Source: Hyphomicrobiales bacterium (GTDB lineage Bacteria; Pseudomonadota; Alphaproteobacteria; Rhizobiales; Rhizobiaceae). Taken from it: DNA of 64,000 nucleotides. Every line of letters begins with the position of its first letter. The stretch's first letter is position 1. Both the position numbers and the translations under genes were made by a program. Location of the stretch: NCBI GenBank assembly GCA_900473805.1, contig UCMS01000014.1, positions 307,103 through 371,102 of the forward strand, in the 5' to 3' direction. Of this stretch, positions 30,917-39,878 are shown one piece after another. The notes beneath the pieces are model-generated. The model was not told the DNA's origin. It worked only from the letters and a program-made list of their open reading frames with translations, and did not search any database.

Positions 30917-32446
30917 CTACGCCGCTGATTCGGGAAGTTCGATTCCAGCCTCTACGCACCAGCTGCGCAAGGGGGCGAGCACAGGATGTTCGAATGCGAC
31001 GGATAAATGCCAGAGTGTCCTCGGCATATGGCGCATGTAGCCGGGCTTACCATCCCGTTTCATCAGCCGAACCCACAGTCCGTTCAGCTTGCAGGCGCGT
31101 TGGGCGGCCATGATCGCCCAGCTCTTGAGGAACCCCGCCTCGTCAAAATCTGCTTTGCGGTGCCGAAGGCTGAGATAGTCAGCAATCAGCTGGTCCATCA
31201 ACGGGCGCGGGATCGTGACGCGAGCATCTTGTGCAAGAGACACGAGATCATAGGCCGAAGGCCCGATCATCGCGTCCTGGAAATCGATGAGCCCGATCCG
31301 GGCATGACCGCTCTGTTCGTCGCGCCACAGGATATTGGGAGAGTGGAAGTCACGCAGCACAATGGATTTTTCAACCGTTGCCAACTCGTCGATGAGGCGA
31401 TCCCAGATCGCGAGATAGGCATCTCGCTCGGCTCCCGTGACGGGCGCTCCCTCTCGTTTCCAGGGCAGGTGCCAGTCGAGCAGCAGCTCCACTTCCATCT
31501 TCATTGCCGGCCGGTCGAAATCCGGGATCACATGCACCCGTCCGTCTGCCAGAGCGATGTCTCGACGAACGCCTGAGTCGTGAATGGCGGCGAGGCAGGC
31601 CGCGCTTGCGCGGTAGCGATCCGCAATCGGCTTCCCGTCGGGATCGAGAACCCCTTCCAAGCCGAGGTCTTCCAGGAGAAGAATGCCAGCATCCCCATCT
31701 GCCGCCAGAATGGCCGGCGCCGCAAATCCACGCGCCCGCAGCTCCTGGTCAATCGCGATGAACGGATAGACGTCTTCGGCGAGATGCACGATCTGGGAAT
31801 AGGGCTTTCCGTCACGGATCGGCGGTCCGTTGGGCCGCGCCGGGGCGTCCATCAGCACCAGCCGTGCGTCCCCGTTTGACGGATAGACATGTTCATAGGC
31901 GCGGCTTGAGGCGTCCCCGGTCAGGTGGCGTCTTGCCGCATGGGGAAGGCCGTTCTCATCGAGAAAGCGCCGAATCTCGAGAATCCGTCGCAAGCGTGCG
32001 ATCTTGGGACTGGTGCCCGAGACGGAGACAGATCTGCCACCGTCTTTTGAAAACTGAAACCGGATGTCGAGCCTGGCCTTTGGCAGCGCCTTACCGGCCC
32101 TCTCGGGCCATTCGACCAGGCAGATCCCATTCGACAGCGCTTCATCGAAGCCCAGTTCGTCGAGTTCGCTGAGGTCTGCGAGGCGATACAGATCGAAATG
32201 AGAGACCGGTAGCCGGAGCTCATAAGTTTGCACCAGCGTGAAGGTCGGGCTTGGGACTTCGAGATCGGGGTCATCCGCCAAGGCGCGCAACAGGGCGCGG
32301 CACAGTGTCGATTTTCCAGCCCCCAGATCGCCCCAAAGGGCAATGCAGTCTCCGGCCTGGAGCAGAAGCGCGAGATCCTGCCCGAATTCGACCGTTGCGG
32401 CCTCATCCGACAGGCTGAGCTCGACCAAGTCCGAGTGATCCGTCAT
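30917..32446 (-). CDS. tsaE: Fusion of tRNA t6A ATPase TsaE with an AmgK-type phosphotransferase
   Basis: The 509-residue protein joins two domains. Residues 1-150 are TsaE, the ATPase needed for threonylcarbamoylation of tRNA A37, with Walker A GDLGAGKST at 39-47, PSPTFTLVQTY at 65-75 and LVEWPER at 110-116. Residues about 160-509 are an aminoglycoside phosphotransferase-like kinase with VLRDFHSPNILW around 363-374 and IGLIDFQDA at 384-392. AmgK phosphorylates MurNAc or GlcNAc at C1 in muropeptide salvage, and the next gene is MurU-like, which fits. TsaE-phosphotransferase fusions are known in alphaproteobacteria. Its ATG overlaps the divL stop by four bases. Confidence 0.9.
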   Translation of the reverse strand: MTDHSDLVELSLSDEAATVEFGQDLALLLQAGDCIALWGDLGAGKSTLCRALLRALADDPDLEVPSPTFTLVQTYELRLPVSHFDLYRLADLSELDELGFDEALSNGICLVEWPERAGKALPKARLDIRFQFSKDGGRSVSVSGTSPKIARLRRILEIRRFLDENGLPHAARRHLTGDASSRAYEHVYPSNGDARLVLMDAPARPNGPPIRDGKPYSQIVHLAEDVYPFIAIDQELRARGFAAPAILAADGDAGILLLEDLGLEGVLDPDGKPIADRYRASAACLAAIHDSGVRRDIALADGRVHVIPDFDRPAMKMEVELLLDWHLPWKREGAPVTGAERDAYLAIWDRLIDELATVEKSIVLRDFHSPNILWRDEQSGHARIGLIDFQDAMIGPSAYDLVSLAQDARVTIPRPLMDQLIADYLSLRHRKADFDEAGFLKSWAIMAAQRACKLNGLWVRLMKRDGKPGYMRHMPRTLWHLSVAFEHPVLAPLRSWCVEAGIELPESAA

Positions 32447-35031
32447 TCGGCTGCAGCGATGACTTGGGGAATGCTGGCCGAGGGAATGCGGCAGTTGACC
32501 GTGGTTCCTTCTCCCGGTGCGCTATCGATGGAGACATGGCCGTGATGTAAATTGACGAAGCTGTGCACGATCGAAAGTCCGAGACCTGGACCGCTGCGTT
32601 TGCCACCCTTGGGATTTGTGGAGAAGCGATCGAAGGCGGAGGACAGCATATCGGCTTCCATTCCGCATCCGCGGTCGGCCACCGAGAATACGAAGTCGGC
32701 CCCCTCGCGCCAGCACTTCATTTTGACGGCTGTCCCCTCGGGCGCGAAATTGACGGCATTCGTCAGGATCTTGATGAGGATCTGCTTCAGACGCTGGCGG
32801 TCGGCGATGATGTGGCCGAGTTGTGCGGGAGCCGAAATCTCCAGCGTCACGCCACCTTCCTGCAGCCGATCTGTCATCTGCATCGAGACATCGTCGAGAA
32901 GATCGCTCAGATCAATCTCCGAGTAGTCGAGCTGCATGATGCCGGCATCGACCGTCGCGAGGTCCAGAATATCATTGACGATCGTCAGCAGGACCGATGA
33001 GGACGTGGAGATGTGATCGATGTATTCTGCCTGGCGTTCGTTCAGCGGTCCGATCGCATGCGTCTTCAGGAGATCGGTGAAGCCAATGATATTGGTCAGC
33101 GGAGAACGCAGCTCGTAAGAGACGTGCTGGACGAAATCATTCTTCAGCTCGTCTGCTTTGCGCAGTGCCTCGTTCTTTTCCTTGAGCGCCCGCTCGGCTC
33201 TCACACTGTCCGTCATGTTGACGAATGTCAGCATCGTTTGAGCGTTTGGCAGGGGGGTGACGGCATAGTCGAGCACCAACCCGGAATAGAGTTCCAGCGT
33301 GCCCTGGCTCGAGGGACGTTCATCCTCGAAACTGGTGATCATCTTGCCGAAGGCTCTCCAGCCATCCGCCTTGTCATAGGAAGATTTGCAGGCGGCTTCC
33401 AGCAGACGGATATGCGTTCCGACGGCAGCCTGGGCTTCAGTGATACCCCAAAGCGCCCGGAAGGCAGGGTTTGACAGCTGGATACGGCCGTCCGGTCCAA
33501 AAACGGCAACGCCTTCGGACAGATGATCGATCGTCTCACCCTGAACCTGGAGCAGCGTGTTGTACCGCGTTTCAAGACTGACCTGCTCGGTCAGGTTTTC
33601 GAACATCCAGGTTACCCCGCCCTGCGGGTGTGCGGAGGCGATGACGCGCAATGTCTGGCCGTTCGGCAGATGCCAAAGATCCGTCTGCGTCTCCAATGCG
33701 CGATAGACGGAGAGGCAGCTTTCCTTCCAGGCTTTCCAGCTCAACTGCTCCGGCAGCTTATGCGCCGAACGGAGACGGTCGAGGAGTTCGGCATGGTCAG
33801 GTCGCGATTCCAGGAACGGCGTATCGAGACCCCACAATTGAACAAAGGCCTGATTGTAGAATTGCAGTCGTCGATCAGCGTCGAAAATGGCGACAGGTGT
33901 CGCCAGATGATCGAGCGTTTCTGCATGGCTCTTCAGCGTGCGCACGAGTTCTTCGCGCAGCGTTTCGGCCGATGAGACATCGATTGCCATCCCGCAGGAT
34001 CCGTCTGGCCCCCGCACGTCGACCACTTCGAAGAAGCTTCGGCCGCCCCGAACCGCTGTCGAAACCGTGTCCCGGAACGGCGACTCCGGGGTTGTGGTCG
34101 CCTTGATCTTCTCGCGGGTCAGTGTGCCAAGAATTTCCCGGCCTTCCTGTATGGCTTGGGCGGGAGAACTGGCTTCCACCGCCTCGCAATAGGCATGGTT
34201 AACCCAGGTCAAGCGACCGTCTCGATCCCGCTGCCAGACCGGTTGTTCGATCGAATCGAGCAGCGACTCGAATGAAGCGATGGAATTGCGCAGGCGATTG
34301 CGCTCGATCTTCAATTCGGCGAGTTCGGCTCGAAGATTGTTGAGTGCGAGAAACAGTGCGTAGGCACGGCCGCCATAGAGACGACCTTGCACCTCGATGA
34401 CTTCGCCACGAACGGTTTCCACGACCAGATCGAACGTGCTGGCATGGGAGCGCAAGGCCTCGATGGCGCGTTCCACTTCGCTCGCCGAATGAGGGGTCAA
34501 CCATCGGCCGAACGCCAGGAAGTCGCTATCGCTTTGAGGTGCGCCGGTTTCACCTGGCAGTTGCCCCAGAAACTCGGCCTTACCGTTCTGGCCATCCCAG
34601 ATCACGACACGGCGGTTCTTGTCGGCGATGAAAGCCTGATAGCGCGAAATCTTGTGCTGGCTGACGGACAGTTCCGAACGCAGGTCTAGGCGCTCGGTTT
34701 CCAGGCGGTTCCGCTGTCGTGCAAGCCAGCCGGCAGAGACCAGTGCAGCCGAGAGGGCGCCGAGCAGAAGCGCGTAGCCGGCAAGATCGACGCGATTGAA
34801 GCTGCCGATGATCGAATGCCCTGGTTCACCCTGGGCCAGAACCGGCGTCACCATGCCGGCCAGCATGCTGCCGCAGGCGAGCAATCGCTGTAGGGAATTT
34901 ACAAGGCTTCGCCGCGCGGTTGCCGTGTTTCCGCAGAACATCGTCCGTCGTGAAGTATGCCGCAAGAGGCTGGAAATACCGGCCGTCATAGCCGTATCCC
35001 GCAAACGCGGGGTGCGTTGATCTACCGACAT
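32443..35031 (-). CDS. divL: DivL-type pseudo-histidine kinase with tyrosine in the H-box
   Basis: The 862-residue protein has a signal-like hydrophobic stretch (46-66), a membrane segment (83-104), a coiled stretch, several PAS-like repeats (about 250-350, 365-480, 490-610), then the kinase core. The dimerisation helix reads FVQHVSYELRSPLTNIIGF: tyrosine 639 replaces the phosphorylated histidine. The ATP-binding motifs are intact (LTNAVNF, DRGCGM, GPGLGLS). This substitution defines Caulobacter DivL, which binds the response regulator DivK and controls CckA, hence CtrA. The essential cell-cycle role here is inferred. It overlaps the tsaE fusion by four bases. ATG at 35031 is chosen; an ATG 14 codons later is possible. 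Confidence 0.87.
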   Translation of the reverse strand: MSVDQRTPRLRDTAMTAGISSLLRHTSRRTMFCGNTATARRSLVNSLQRLLACGSMLAGMVTPVLAQGEPGHSIIGSFNRVDLAGYALLLGALSAALVSAGWLARQRNRLETERLDLRSELSVSQHKISRYQAFIADKNRRVVIWDGQNGKAEFLGQLPGETGAPQSDSDFLAFGRWLTPHSASEVERAIEALRSHASTFDLVVETVRGEVIEVQGRLYGGRAYALFLALNNLRAELAELKIERNRLRNSIASFESLLDSIEQPVWQRDRDGRLTWVNHAYCEAVEASSPAQAIQEGREILGTLTREKIKATTTPESPFRDTVSTAVRGGRSFFEVVDVRGPDGSCGMAIDVSSAETLREELVRTLKSHAETLDHLATPVAIFDADRRLQFYNQAFVQLWGLDTPFLESRPDHAELLDRLRSAHKLPEQLSWKAWKESCLSVYRALETQTDLWHLPNGQTLRVIASAHPQGGVTWMFENLTEQVSLETRYNTLLQVQGETIDHLSEGVAVFGPDGRIQLSNPAFRALWGITEAQAAVGTHIRLLEAACKSSYDKADGWRAFGKMITSFEDERPSSQGTLELYSGLVLDYAVTPLPNAQTMLTFVNMTDSVRAERALKEKNEALRKADELKNDFVQHVSYELRSPLTNIIGFTDLLKTHAIGPLNERQAEYIDHISTSSSVLLTIVNDILDLATVDAGIMQLDYSEIDLSDLLDDVSMQMTDRLQEGGVTLEISAPAQLGHIIADRQRLKQILIKILTNAVNFAPEGTAVKMKCWREGADFVFSVADRGCGMEADMLSSAFDRFSTNPKGGKRSGPGLGLSIVHSFVNLHHGHVSIDSAPGEGTTVNCRIPSASIPQVIAAAE

Positions 35032-35164
35032 TCTCGGTCTGTCTCCGTCTTATTATGTGCCGCATCGTCGACAAGACATCCGTGTTCGCGGACCGCTCGT
35101 GCAGTCCACGAATCATGTCCCAAAACAATACCGCTGATGGATTGGAGCGGGAAGGCCGGGCGCC

Positions 35165-35198
35165 AAAAAAGAAAGCGGCGCCTTTGTCAAGGCGCCGC
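35165..35198 (-). terminator. Intrinsic terminator after ahcY
   Basis: On the minus strand, GCGGCGCCTT / AAGGCGCCGC form a ten-base stem with loop GACA, followed by TTTCTTTTTT. It lies about 30 bases after the ahcY stop; the rest of 35032-35229 holds the divL promoter region and no gene. Confidence 0.92.
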
Positions 35199-35229
35199 CC
35201 ACTAGATGTAGATATTATCCAGCTATATT

Positions 35230-36627
35230 TTAATAGCGATAGTGTTCTGCCTTGAACGGACCCTGTGCCGTAACGCCGATATAGGCTGCCTGTTCGTCCG
35301 AAAGCGTCGTGAGCTTCACGCCGAGCTTTTCGAGGTGCAGACGAGCGACCTTTTCGTCGAGGTGCTTCGGCAGGACGTAAACGCCCGGCTTGTACTCATC
35401 CGTCTTGGTAAAGAGCTCGATCTGGCCAAGAACCTGGTTCGTGAACGAGGCCGACATGACGAAAGACGGATGACCAGTGGCGTTGCCGAGGTTCAGCAGG
35501 CGACCTTCCGACAGAAGGATCATCCGGTTGCCCTTCGGGAACTCCACCATGTCTACCTGCGGCTTGATGTTCGTCCACTTGAGGTTTCGGAGAGCCGCAA
35601 CCTGGATTTCGTTGTCGAAGTGACCGATGTTGCCGACGATCGCCATGTCCTTCATCTCGCGCATGTGCTCGATGCGGATGACGTCCTTGTTGCCGGTCGT
35701 GGTGATGAAGATGTCGGCGGAGGAAACGACGTCCTCGAGCGTGACGACCTCAAAACCGTCCATGGCGGCCTGCAGGGCGCAGATCGGGTCGACTTCGGTC
35801 ACCTTGACGCGGGCGCCGGCGCCGCGCAGCGAGGCAGCAGAACCCTTGCCGACGTCGCCATAACCGCAGACCACGGCAACCTTGCCGGCCATCATCACGT
35901 CGGTACCGCGGCGAATGCCGTCAACCAGCGATTCCTTGCAGCCATACTTGTTGTCGAACTTCGACTTGGTGACCGAGTCGTTGACGTTGATGGCCGGGAA
36001 GGGCAGGAGGCCCTTCTTGGCAAGCTCGTAAAGACGATGCACGCCGGTGGTGGTTTCTTCGGTGACGCCCTTGATGGCATCGCGCTGCTTGGTGAACCAG
36101 CCCGGCGAAGCGGCCAGGCGCTTCTTGATCTGGGCGACCAGGATTTCTTTTTCTTCCGACTGCGGGTTGGAGAGAACGTCCTCGCCGGCTTCAGCGCGGG
36201 CGCCGAGCAGGATGTACATGGTCGCATCGCCGCCATCATCGAGGATCATGTTGGACACGCCGCCGTCGGTCCATTGGAAGATGCGGTCGGTGTAGTCCCA
36301 GTAATCCGTCAGAGATTCACCCTTGATCGCGAAGACGGGGATACCGGCAGCTGCGATGGCCGCTGCCGCATGGTCCTGGGTGGAGAAAATATTGCACGAA
36401 GCCCAGCGCACGTCGGCGCCGAGCGCGACGAGAGTCTCGATCAAAACAGCGGTCTGGATCGTCATGTGCAGCGAACCGGTGATCCGTGCACCCTTCAGCG
36501 GCTTGCTCGCGCCGAATTCGTCGCGGCAGGCCATCAGGCCCGGCATTTCCGTTTCCGCGATGCTGATTTCCTTGCGGCCGAAATCGGCAAGACCGATATC
36601 GGCGATGACATAGTCATGTTTGCTCAT
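35230..36627 (-). CDS. ahcY: Adenosylhomocysteinase (SAH hydrolase)
   Basis: AhcY splits S-adenosylhomocysteine to adenosine and homocysteine, relieving product inhibition of methyltransferases. The 465-residue product starts [21 protein letters not shown] and shows [15 protein letters not shown], the NAD-binding [11 protein letters not shown] motif, [10 protein letters not shown] and the C-terminal [25 protein letters not shown] ending in HYRY. ATG at 36627 is the family start; the frame stays open 43 codons further upstream. A 22-base inverted repeat lies about 125 bases upstream and suggests repressor control. The gene is monocistronic, with a terminator after it. Confidence 0.97.
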   Translation of the reverse strand: MSKHDYVIADIGLADFGRKEISIAETEMPGLMACRDEFGASKPLKGARITGSLHMTIQTAVLIETLVALGADVRWASCNIFSTQDHAAAAIAAAGIPVFAIKGESLTDYWDYTDRIFQWTDGGVSNMILDDGGDATMYILLGARAEAGEDVLSNPQSEEKEILVAQIKKRLAASPGWFTKQRDAIKGVTEETTTGVHRLYELAKKGLLPFPAINVNDSVTKSKFDNKYGCKESLVDGIRRGTDVMMAGKVAVVCGYGDVGKGSAASLRGAGARVKVTEVDPICALQAAMDGFEVVTLEDVVSSADIFITTTGNKDVIRIEHMREMKDMAIVGNIGHFDNEIQVAALRNLKWTNIKPQVDMVEFPKGNRMILLSEGRLLNLGNATGHPSFVMSASFTNQVLGQIELFTKTDEYKPGVYVLPKHLDEKVARLHLEKLGVKLTTLSDEQAAYIGVTAQGPFKAEHYRY

Positions 36628-36751
36628 GAGAGTCTCCGGCTGGATCTGGGCCCGGTCTCTGCCTGGTGCAGAGCCGAGGAACGCTCGACCCGCGAATGCA
36701 TATCGCGGCGATTGAAGTGTTCCTAGCAGGGATCGCAAGAGAAGGCAACGT

Positions 36752-36773
36752 GACATAAAGAAGTCTTTATGTC
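36752..36773. promoter_or_regulatory. Perfect inverted repeat upstream of ahcY, candidate SahR-type operator
   Basis: GACATAAAGA and TCTTTATGTC are exact inverted repeats separated by AG. A/T-rich palindromes with ATAAAG half-sites upstream of ahcY or metK are the expected form for ArsR-family SahR regulators in Proteobacteria. It lies 125 bases before the ahcY ATG and 16 bases beyond the HPr stop. The regulator is not in the window, so its identity is inferred. Confidence 0.65.
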
Positions 36774-36789
36774 CTTATGTGGAGATGCT

Positions 36790-37068
36790 TTACATCTCCT
36801 CACCGAAGCGGTCGGCGACAAGAGCGGCCAAAGCATCAAGGACGGCTACAGCCTCGTTCCCGGATGCCGTGACGCTGATCGAGCAACCGGGGCTCGCTGC
36901 GAGCATCATCAATCCCATGATCGATGTGCCACCGACGGTCGTTCCATCCTTTGAGACGGTGACGGTCGCGTCGAAACCGCTGACGGTCTGGACGAATTTG
37001 GCAGAGGCGCGTGCGTGCAGACCGCGCTTGTTGACAATCAGCAGGTCACGGGCAAGCGGGGTGGTCAT
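36790..37068 (-). CDS. ptsH: HPr phosphocarrier protein of the regulatory phosphotransferase system
   Basis: HPr passes phosphate from EI-type enzymes to EIIA proteins. The 92-residue product has GLHARASAKF with the phosphorylated His18, and GGTSIMGLMMLAAS with Ser49, the site recognised by HPr kinase. ATG at 37068 (MTTPLARDLL) is chosen; the frame is open 11 codons upstream, inside the EIIA gene. The EIIA gene ends four bases before it, and HPr is last in the chvI-chvG-hprK-EIIA-HPr string. No sugar permease (EIIB/EIIC) is nearby, so the role is regulatory rather than uptake. Confidence 0.94.
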   Translation of the reverse strand: MTTPLARDLLIVNKRGLHARASAKFVQTVSGFDATVTVSKDGTTVGGTSIMGLMMLAASPGCSISVTASGNEAVAVLDALAALVADRFGEEM

Positions 37069-37072
37069 TCCA

Positions 37073-37474
37073 TTACTTTCCACTGAGCACGCGGCTGGCA
37101 ACGTTGATGTATTTGCGGCCGGCTTCCGAAGCTTCGATCAATGCGCGGTCCATGTCGTTGTCGCCACGGATACCGGCAAGCTTGATCAGCATGGGAAGGT
37201 TGACCCCGGCAATGACCTCGATCCGACCAGTGTTCATCACAGAGATGGCAAGGTTGGACGGGGTGCCGCCAAACATGTCTGTCAGAATGATCACGCCATG
37301 TCCGTCATCGGCGCGCAGCACAGCATCCAGAATATCCTGACGACGCTGGTCCATGTCGTCTTCGGGGCCAATCGAAACGGTTTCGATGCATTTCTGGGGG
37401 CCGACGACATGTTCCACCGCATGATGAAACTCTTCAGCCAGCTTGCCATGTGTGACAAGCACAAGTCCGATCAT
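37073..37474 (-). CDS. Mannose-family EIIA domain protein (PTS regulatory component)
   Basis: The 133-residue protein is a stand-alone EIIA of the mannose type: MIGLVLVTHGKLAEEF with the phospho-accepting His9, VIILTDMFGGTPSNLAIS, and GVNLPMLIKLA. In alphaproteobacteria such proteins take phosphate from HPr but have no EIIB/EIIC partner and act in signalling linked to HPr kinase and neighbouring two-component systems. It lies between hprK (115 bases upstream) and HPr (four bases downstream). Confidence 0.93.
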   Translation of the reverse strand: MIGLVLVTHGKLAEEFHHAVEHVVGPQKCIETVSIGPEDDMDQRRQDILDAVLRADDGHGVIILTDMFGGTPSNLAISVMNTGRIEVIAGVNLPMLIKLAGIRGDNDMDRALIEASEAGRKYINVASRVLSGK

Positions 37475-37589
37475 TCTCTACTGCCCCTTAGCGGAAAAAA
37501 TCGCCAGATAGCGCAACACTGGTGGCTCGTCCACCAATCCGACGCCATCTTGTCCATCAAAACGGGAAGTGCAAGCCAAAACCGCGTGC

Positions 37590-38051
37590 TTACGAATGCT
37601 TTGCTTGCTTCGTGACGATTTGTGCGAAGATGAGAGCAAGAGGAAATCGGCTCCAAAACGGCACCCTGATGACAGGGAGAGAGATGTCCGGAGCAAGTGA
37701 GAGACGCTCGTCGTCCGGTGGCAGACGTTGGCTCTCATCGGCTGCGACAGGTGCGATCGCGTAATGGAGTTGTCCTTCCTCGATGCTGTCCAATGTGACG
37801 ATCCCACTGTAACGCAGTTCGAGAAGGCCACGGATCGCTTCAGGTCGGCGGGCGATCACAGCGCCGTTTCGCTTCGAAACCATTACCTGATCGTCGGCGA
37901 TCAGGGCATGGGAGAGACCACGCAGTCCCGCTTCGGCCAGACAATCGAAAGCAAGTGCCGACTTTCCGCACCCTGATGGACCAAAGAACAAGAGACCGGT
38001 CCCATCGACAACGATGGCAGTGGCATGTCGATTGAATGGCTGCCCGCTCAC
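37590..38051 (-). CDS. hprK: HPr kinase/phosphorylase, short alphaproteobacterial form
   Basis: HprK phosphorylates and dephosphorylates HPr on its regulatory serine. The 153-residue product contains only the catalytic domain: P-loop GPSGCGKS at 24-31 and IADDQV at 51-56. The N-terminal domain of the roughly 310-residue Bacillus enzyme is absent, as is normal for alphaproteobacteria. It overlaps chvG by four bases. Its presence beside HPr with a conserved serine supports a working HPr(Ser-P) switch coupled to the ChvG/ChvI sensor system. Confidence 0.93.
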   Translation of the reverse strand: MSGQPFNRHATAIVVDGTGLLFFGPSGCGKSALAFDCLAEAGLRGLSHALIADDQVMVSKRNGAVIARRPEAIRGLLELRYSGIVTLDSIEEGQLHYAIAPVAADESQRLPPDDERLSLAPDISLPVIRVPFWSRFPLALIFAQIVTKQAKHS

Positions 38052-39829
38052 GTACCGGTCTCGACGGGGAGCGAGAGGACAAAACGGGCGCCAGTGACCC
38101 GGCCGCGCGTGCTGTCGAGCACGTTTTCGGCCCGGAGCGTCCCGCCATGCGCCTCTGCGATCTGTCGACTGATCGACAGCCCAAGGCCGGAATTCTGGCC
38201 AAAACTCTCGCCCTCGGGCCGATCGGTGTAGAATCGCTCGAAAATCCTGTCGATGTTTTCGGCCTGGATGCCGGGTCCGTTGTCTTCCACCTGGATGAGG
38301 CAGCGGGTGCGGGTGCGTGACAGGCGAACCGTGATGCAGCCGCCTTCTTCGGGCACGAAAGAGCGGGCATTTTCGATCAGGTTCGTCACGATTTGGCCGA
38401 GCCGAAGATCGTGGCCATTGACGACGAAGCCTTGCTTGGATCCGGGCTTCTGGTCGATCACATAGTCGATCTGCACGGCTTTCTTGCCATGACGGATCTC
38501 GCGGGAGATATCGACCAGGCTGGACAGCAGGATCTCGAGATCCACCGGCTTGGCATCGGAGCGTGCCAGCTCAGCATCCAAGCGAGAAGCATCCGAGATG
38601 TCGCTGATGAGGCGATCCAGTCGCCTGACGTCATGCTGGATGATGTCCATCAGACGCTGTCGAGACTCTGCCGTTTTCGCGAGCGGAAGAGTTTCGACCG
38701 CTGACCGGAGCGAGGTGAGCGGGTTCTTCAGCTCATGGCTCACATCTGCGGCAAAGCTCTCGATCGCATCAATGCGGTCGTAAAGAGCTGTCGTCATTTC
38801 CCGCAGCGCAATGGAAAGGTTGCCGATTTCATCCTGACGGATGGAAAAATCCGGAATTTCTTCACGTTCCTTGGCCCCACGACGAACTCGGACCGCAGCA
38901 GCGGATAGCCTGCGCAGCGGATTTGCGATCGTGGAGGACAAAAGCAGCGACACGACGATGTTCACAAGGGTAGCCACGCCAAAGACGCGCAGGATCGCCA
39001 GACGTTCGGCGTGAACGATCTTGTCGATATCACCGGCCTGGGTCGACAGGAGCAGAACCCCGAGCACAGCCCGCGAACGCTGCACGGGAACCGCCACCGA
39101 TACGATCAGTTCCCCTTGATCCGTGACACGCACGACCGCTCCGCGCACGCCCGTCAAAGCGTTCATCACCTCTGGATAGATCGAGCCATCGCCGCCGGGT
39201 GCTTCCTTGTAGATCGGCAGGTTGCCGGGCTGAAGGATCGTGTTGAACAGACGGGTGATCCAGTCCGTGAAGCTCGAGGTGTCGTTGTCGACCGGGGGCA
39301 GGTCGAAGCGCAGCACCTGTCCTCGGGAATACAAATGGCGCGAATCGAGCAGCAGGTTTGCATCCGCGTCGAAGAGGCGGGCACGGATCCGGGTCGGTGA
39401 GATCAGGCGGCGCAGGACAGGGGCGACGCGCTCCGGATTGATCGGAAACTCGAGATCTTCGTCATTGGGGACCGGCGTGATGCTCTGGCCAGCCTGTAAT
39501 TCGAGCAGCTTTTCCGGATCGATCGTGATCGAATTCGTGTCGACGGAGGCGGAAGCCGACACCGCAGCAGCGATGATCTCTCCCTGGGTGAGAAGGCTTT
39601 CGACGCGCGCGTCGATTAGGCCCTCTCGGAACTGGTTGAGATACATGATTCCGCCGACCAGAACGATCAGCGCGGCAAGGTTGAAGAAGACGATCCGTCG
39701 CGTCAGGCTTGAAAACAGGGCGTGACCAAAGATCCGCCGGATGAGGATGAAGGGATGGGAAAACAGCCGCCGCTGCTCGGAGCCGCCCTCCAGCTCCTCC
39801 AGATTCCCGTCATCCACCTGTCTGGTCAA
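38048..39829 (-). CDS. chvG: Sensor histidine kinase ChvG (ExoS)
   Basis: ChvG is the inner-membrane kinase of the ChvG/ChvI (ExoS/ChvI) system that responds to acid and envelope signals and controls exopolysaccharide, motility and host interaction in rhizobia and Agrobacterium. The 593-residue protein has a cytoplasmic N-terminus, a membrane segment at about 46-65, a periplasmic sensor domain to about 275, a second segment at 278-298, HAMP, and the H-box FAADVSHELKNPLTSL with His365. ATP-binding motifs VEDNGPGI and NSGLGLSISRQI follow. It overlaps hprK by four bases and lies 49 bases after chvI. Confidence 0.95.
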   Translation of the reverse strand: MTRQVDDGNLEELEGGSEQRRLFSHPFILIRRIFGHALFSSLTRRIVFFNLAALIVLVGGIMYLNQFREGLIDARVESLLTQGEIIAAAVSASASVDTNSITIDPEKLLELQAGQSITPVPNDEDLEFPINPERVAPVLRRLISPTRIRARLFDADANLLLDSRHLYSRGQVLRFDLPPVDNDTSSFTDWITRLFNTILQPGNLPIYKEAPGGDGSIYPEVMNALTGVRGAVVRVTDQGELIVSVAVPVQRSRAVLGVLLLSTQAGDIDKIVHAERLAILRVFGVATLVNIVVSLLLSSTIANPLRRLSAAAVRVRRGAKEREEIPDFSIRQDEIGNLSIALREMTTALYDRIDAIESFAADVSHELKNPLTSLRSAVETLPLAKTAESRQRLMDIIQHDVRRLDRLISDISDASRLDAELARSDAKPVDLEILLSSLVDISREIRHGKKAVQIDYVIDQKPGSKQGFVVNGHDLRLGQIVTNLIENARSFVPEEGGCITVRLSRTRTRCLIQVEDNGPGIQAENIDRIFERFYTDRPEGESFGQNSGLGLSISRQIAEAHGGTLRAENVLDSTRGRVTGARFVLSLPVETGT

Positions 39830-39878
39830 ACCTCAACCTTTCGCCCGCCTCCGGTCCGATCCCGGAGAAGCCGGGACC

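Noticed and set aside
35242..36726. 494-codon plus-strand open frame opposite ahcY
   Set aside because: It is antisense to ahcY, a highly conserved gene, and shows no recognisable motif.
36628..36751. SAH riboswitch in the ahcY leader
   Set aside because: The leader has a CTCTGC / GCAGAG hairpin, but I could not find the conserved riboswitch core; the palindromic operator is a simpler explanation.
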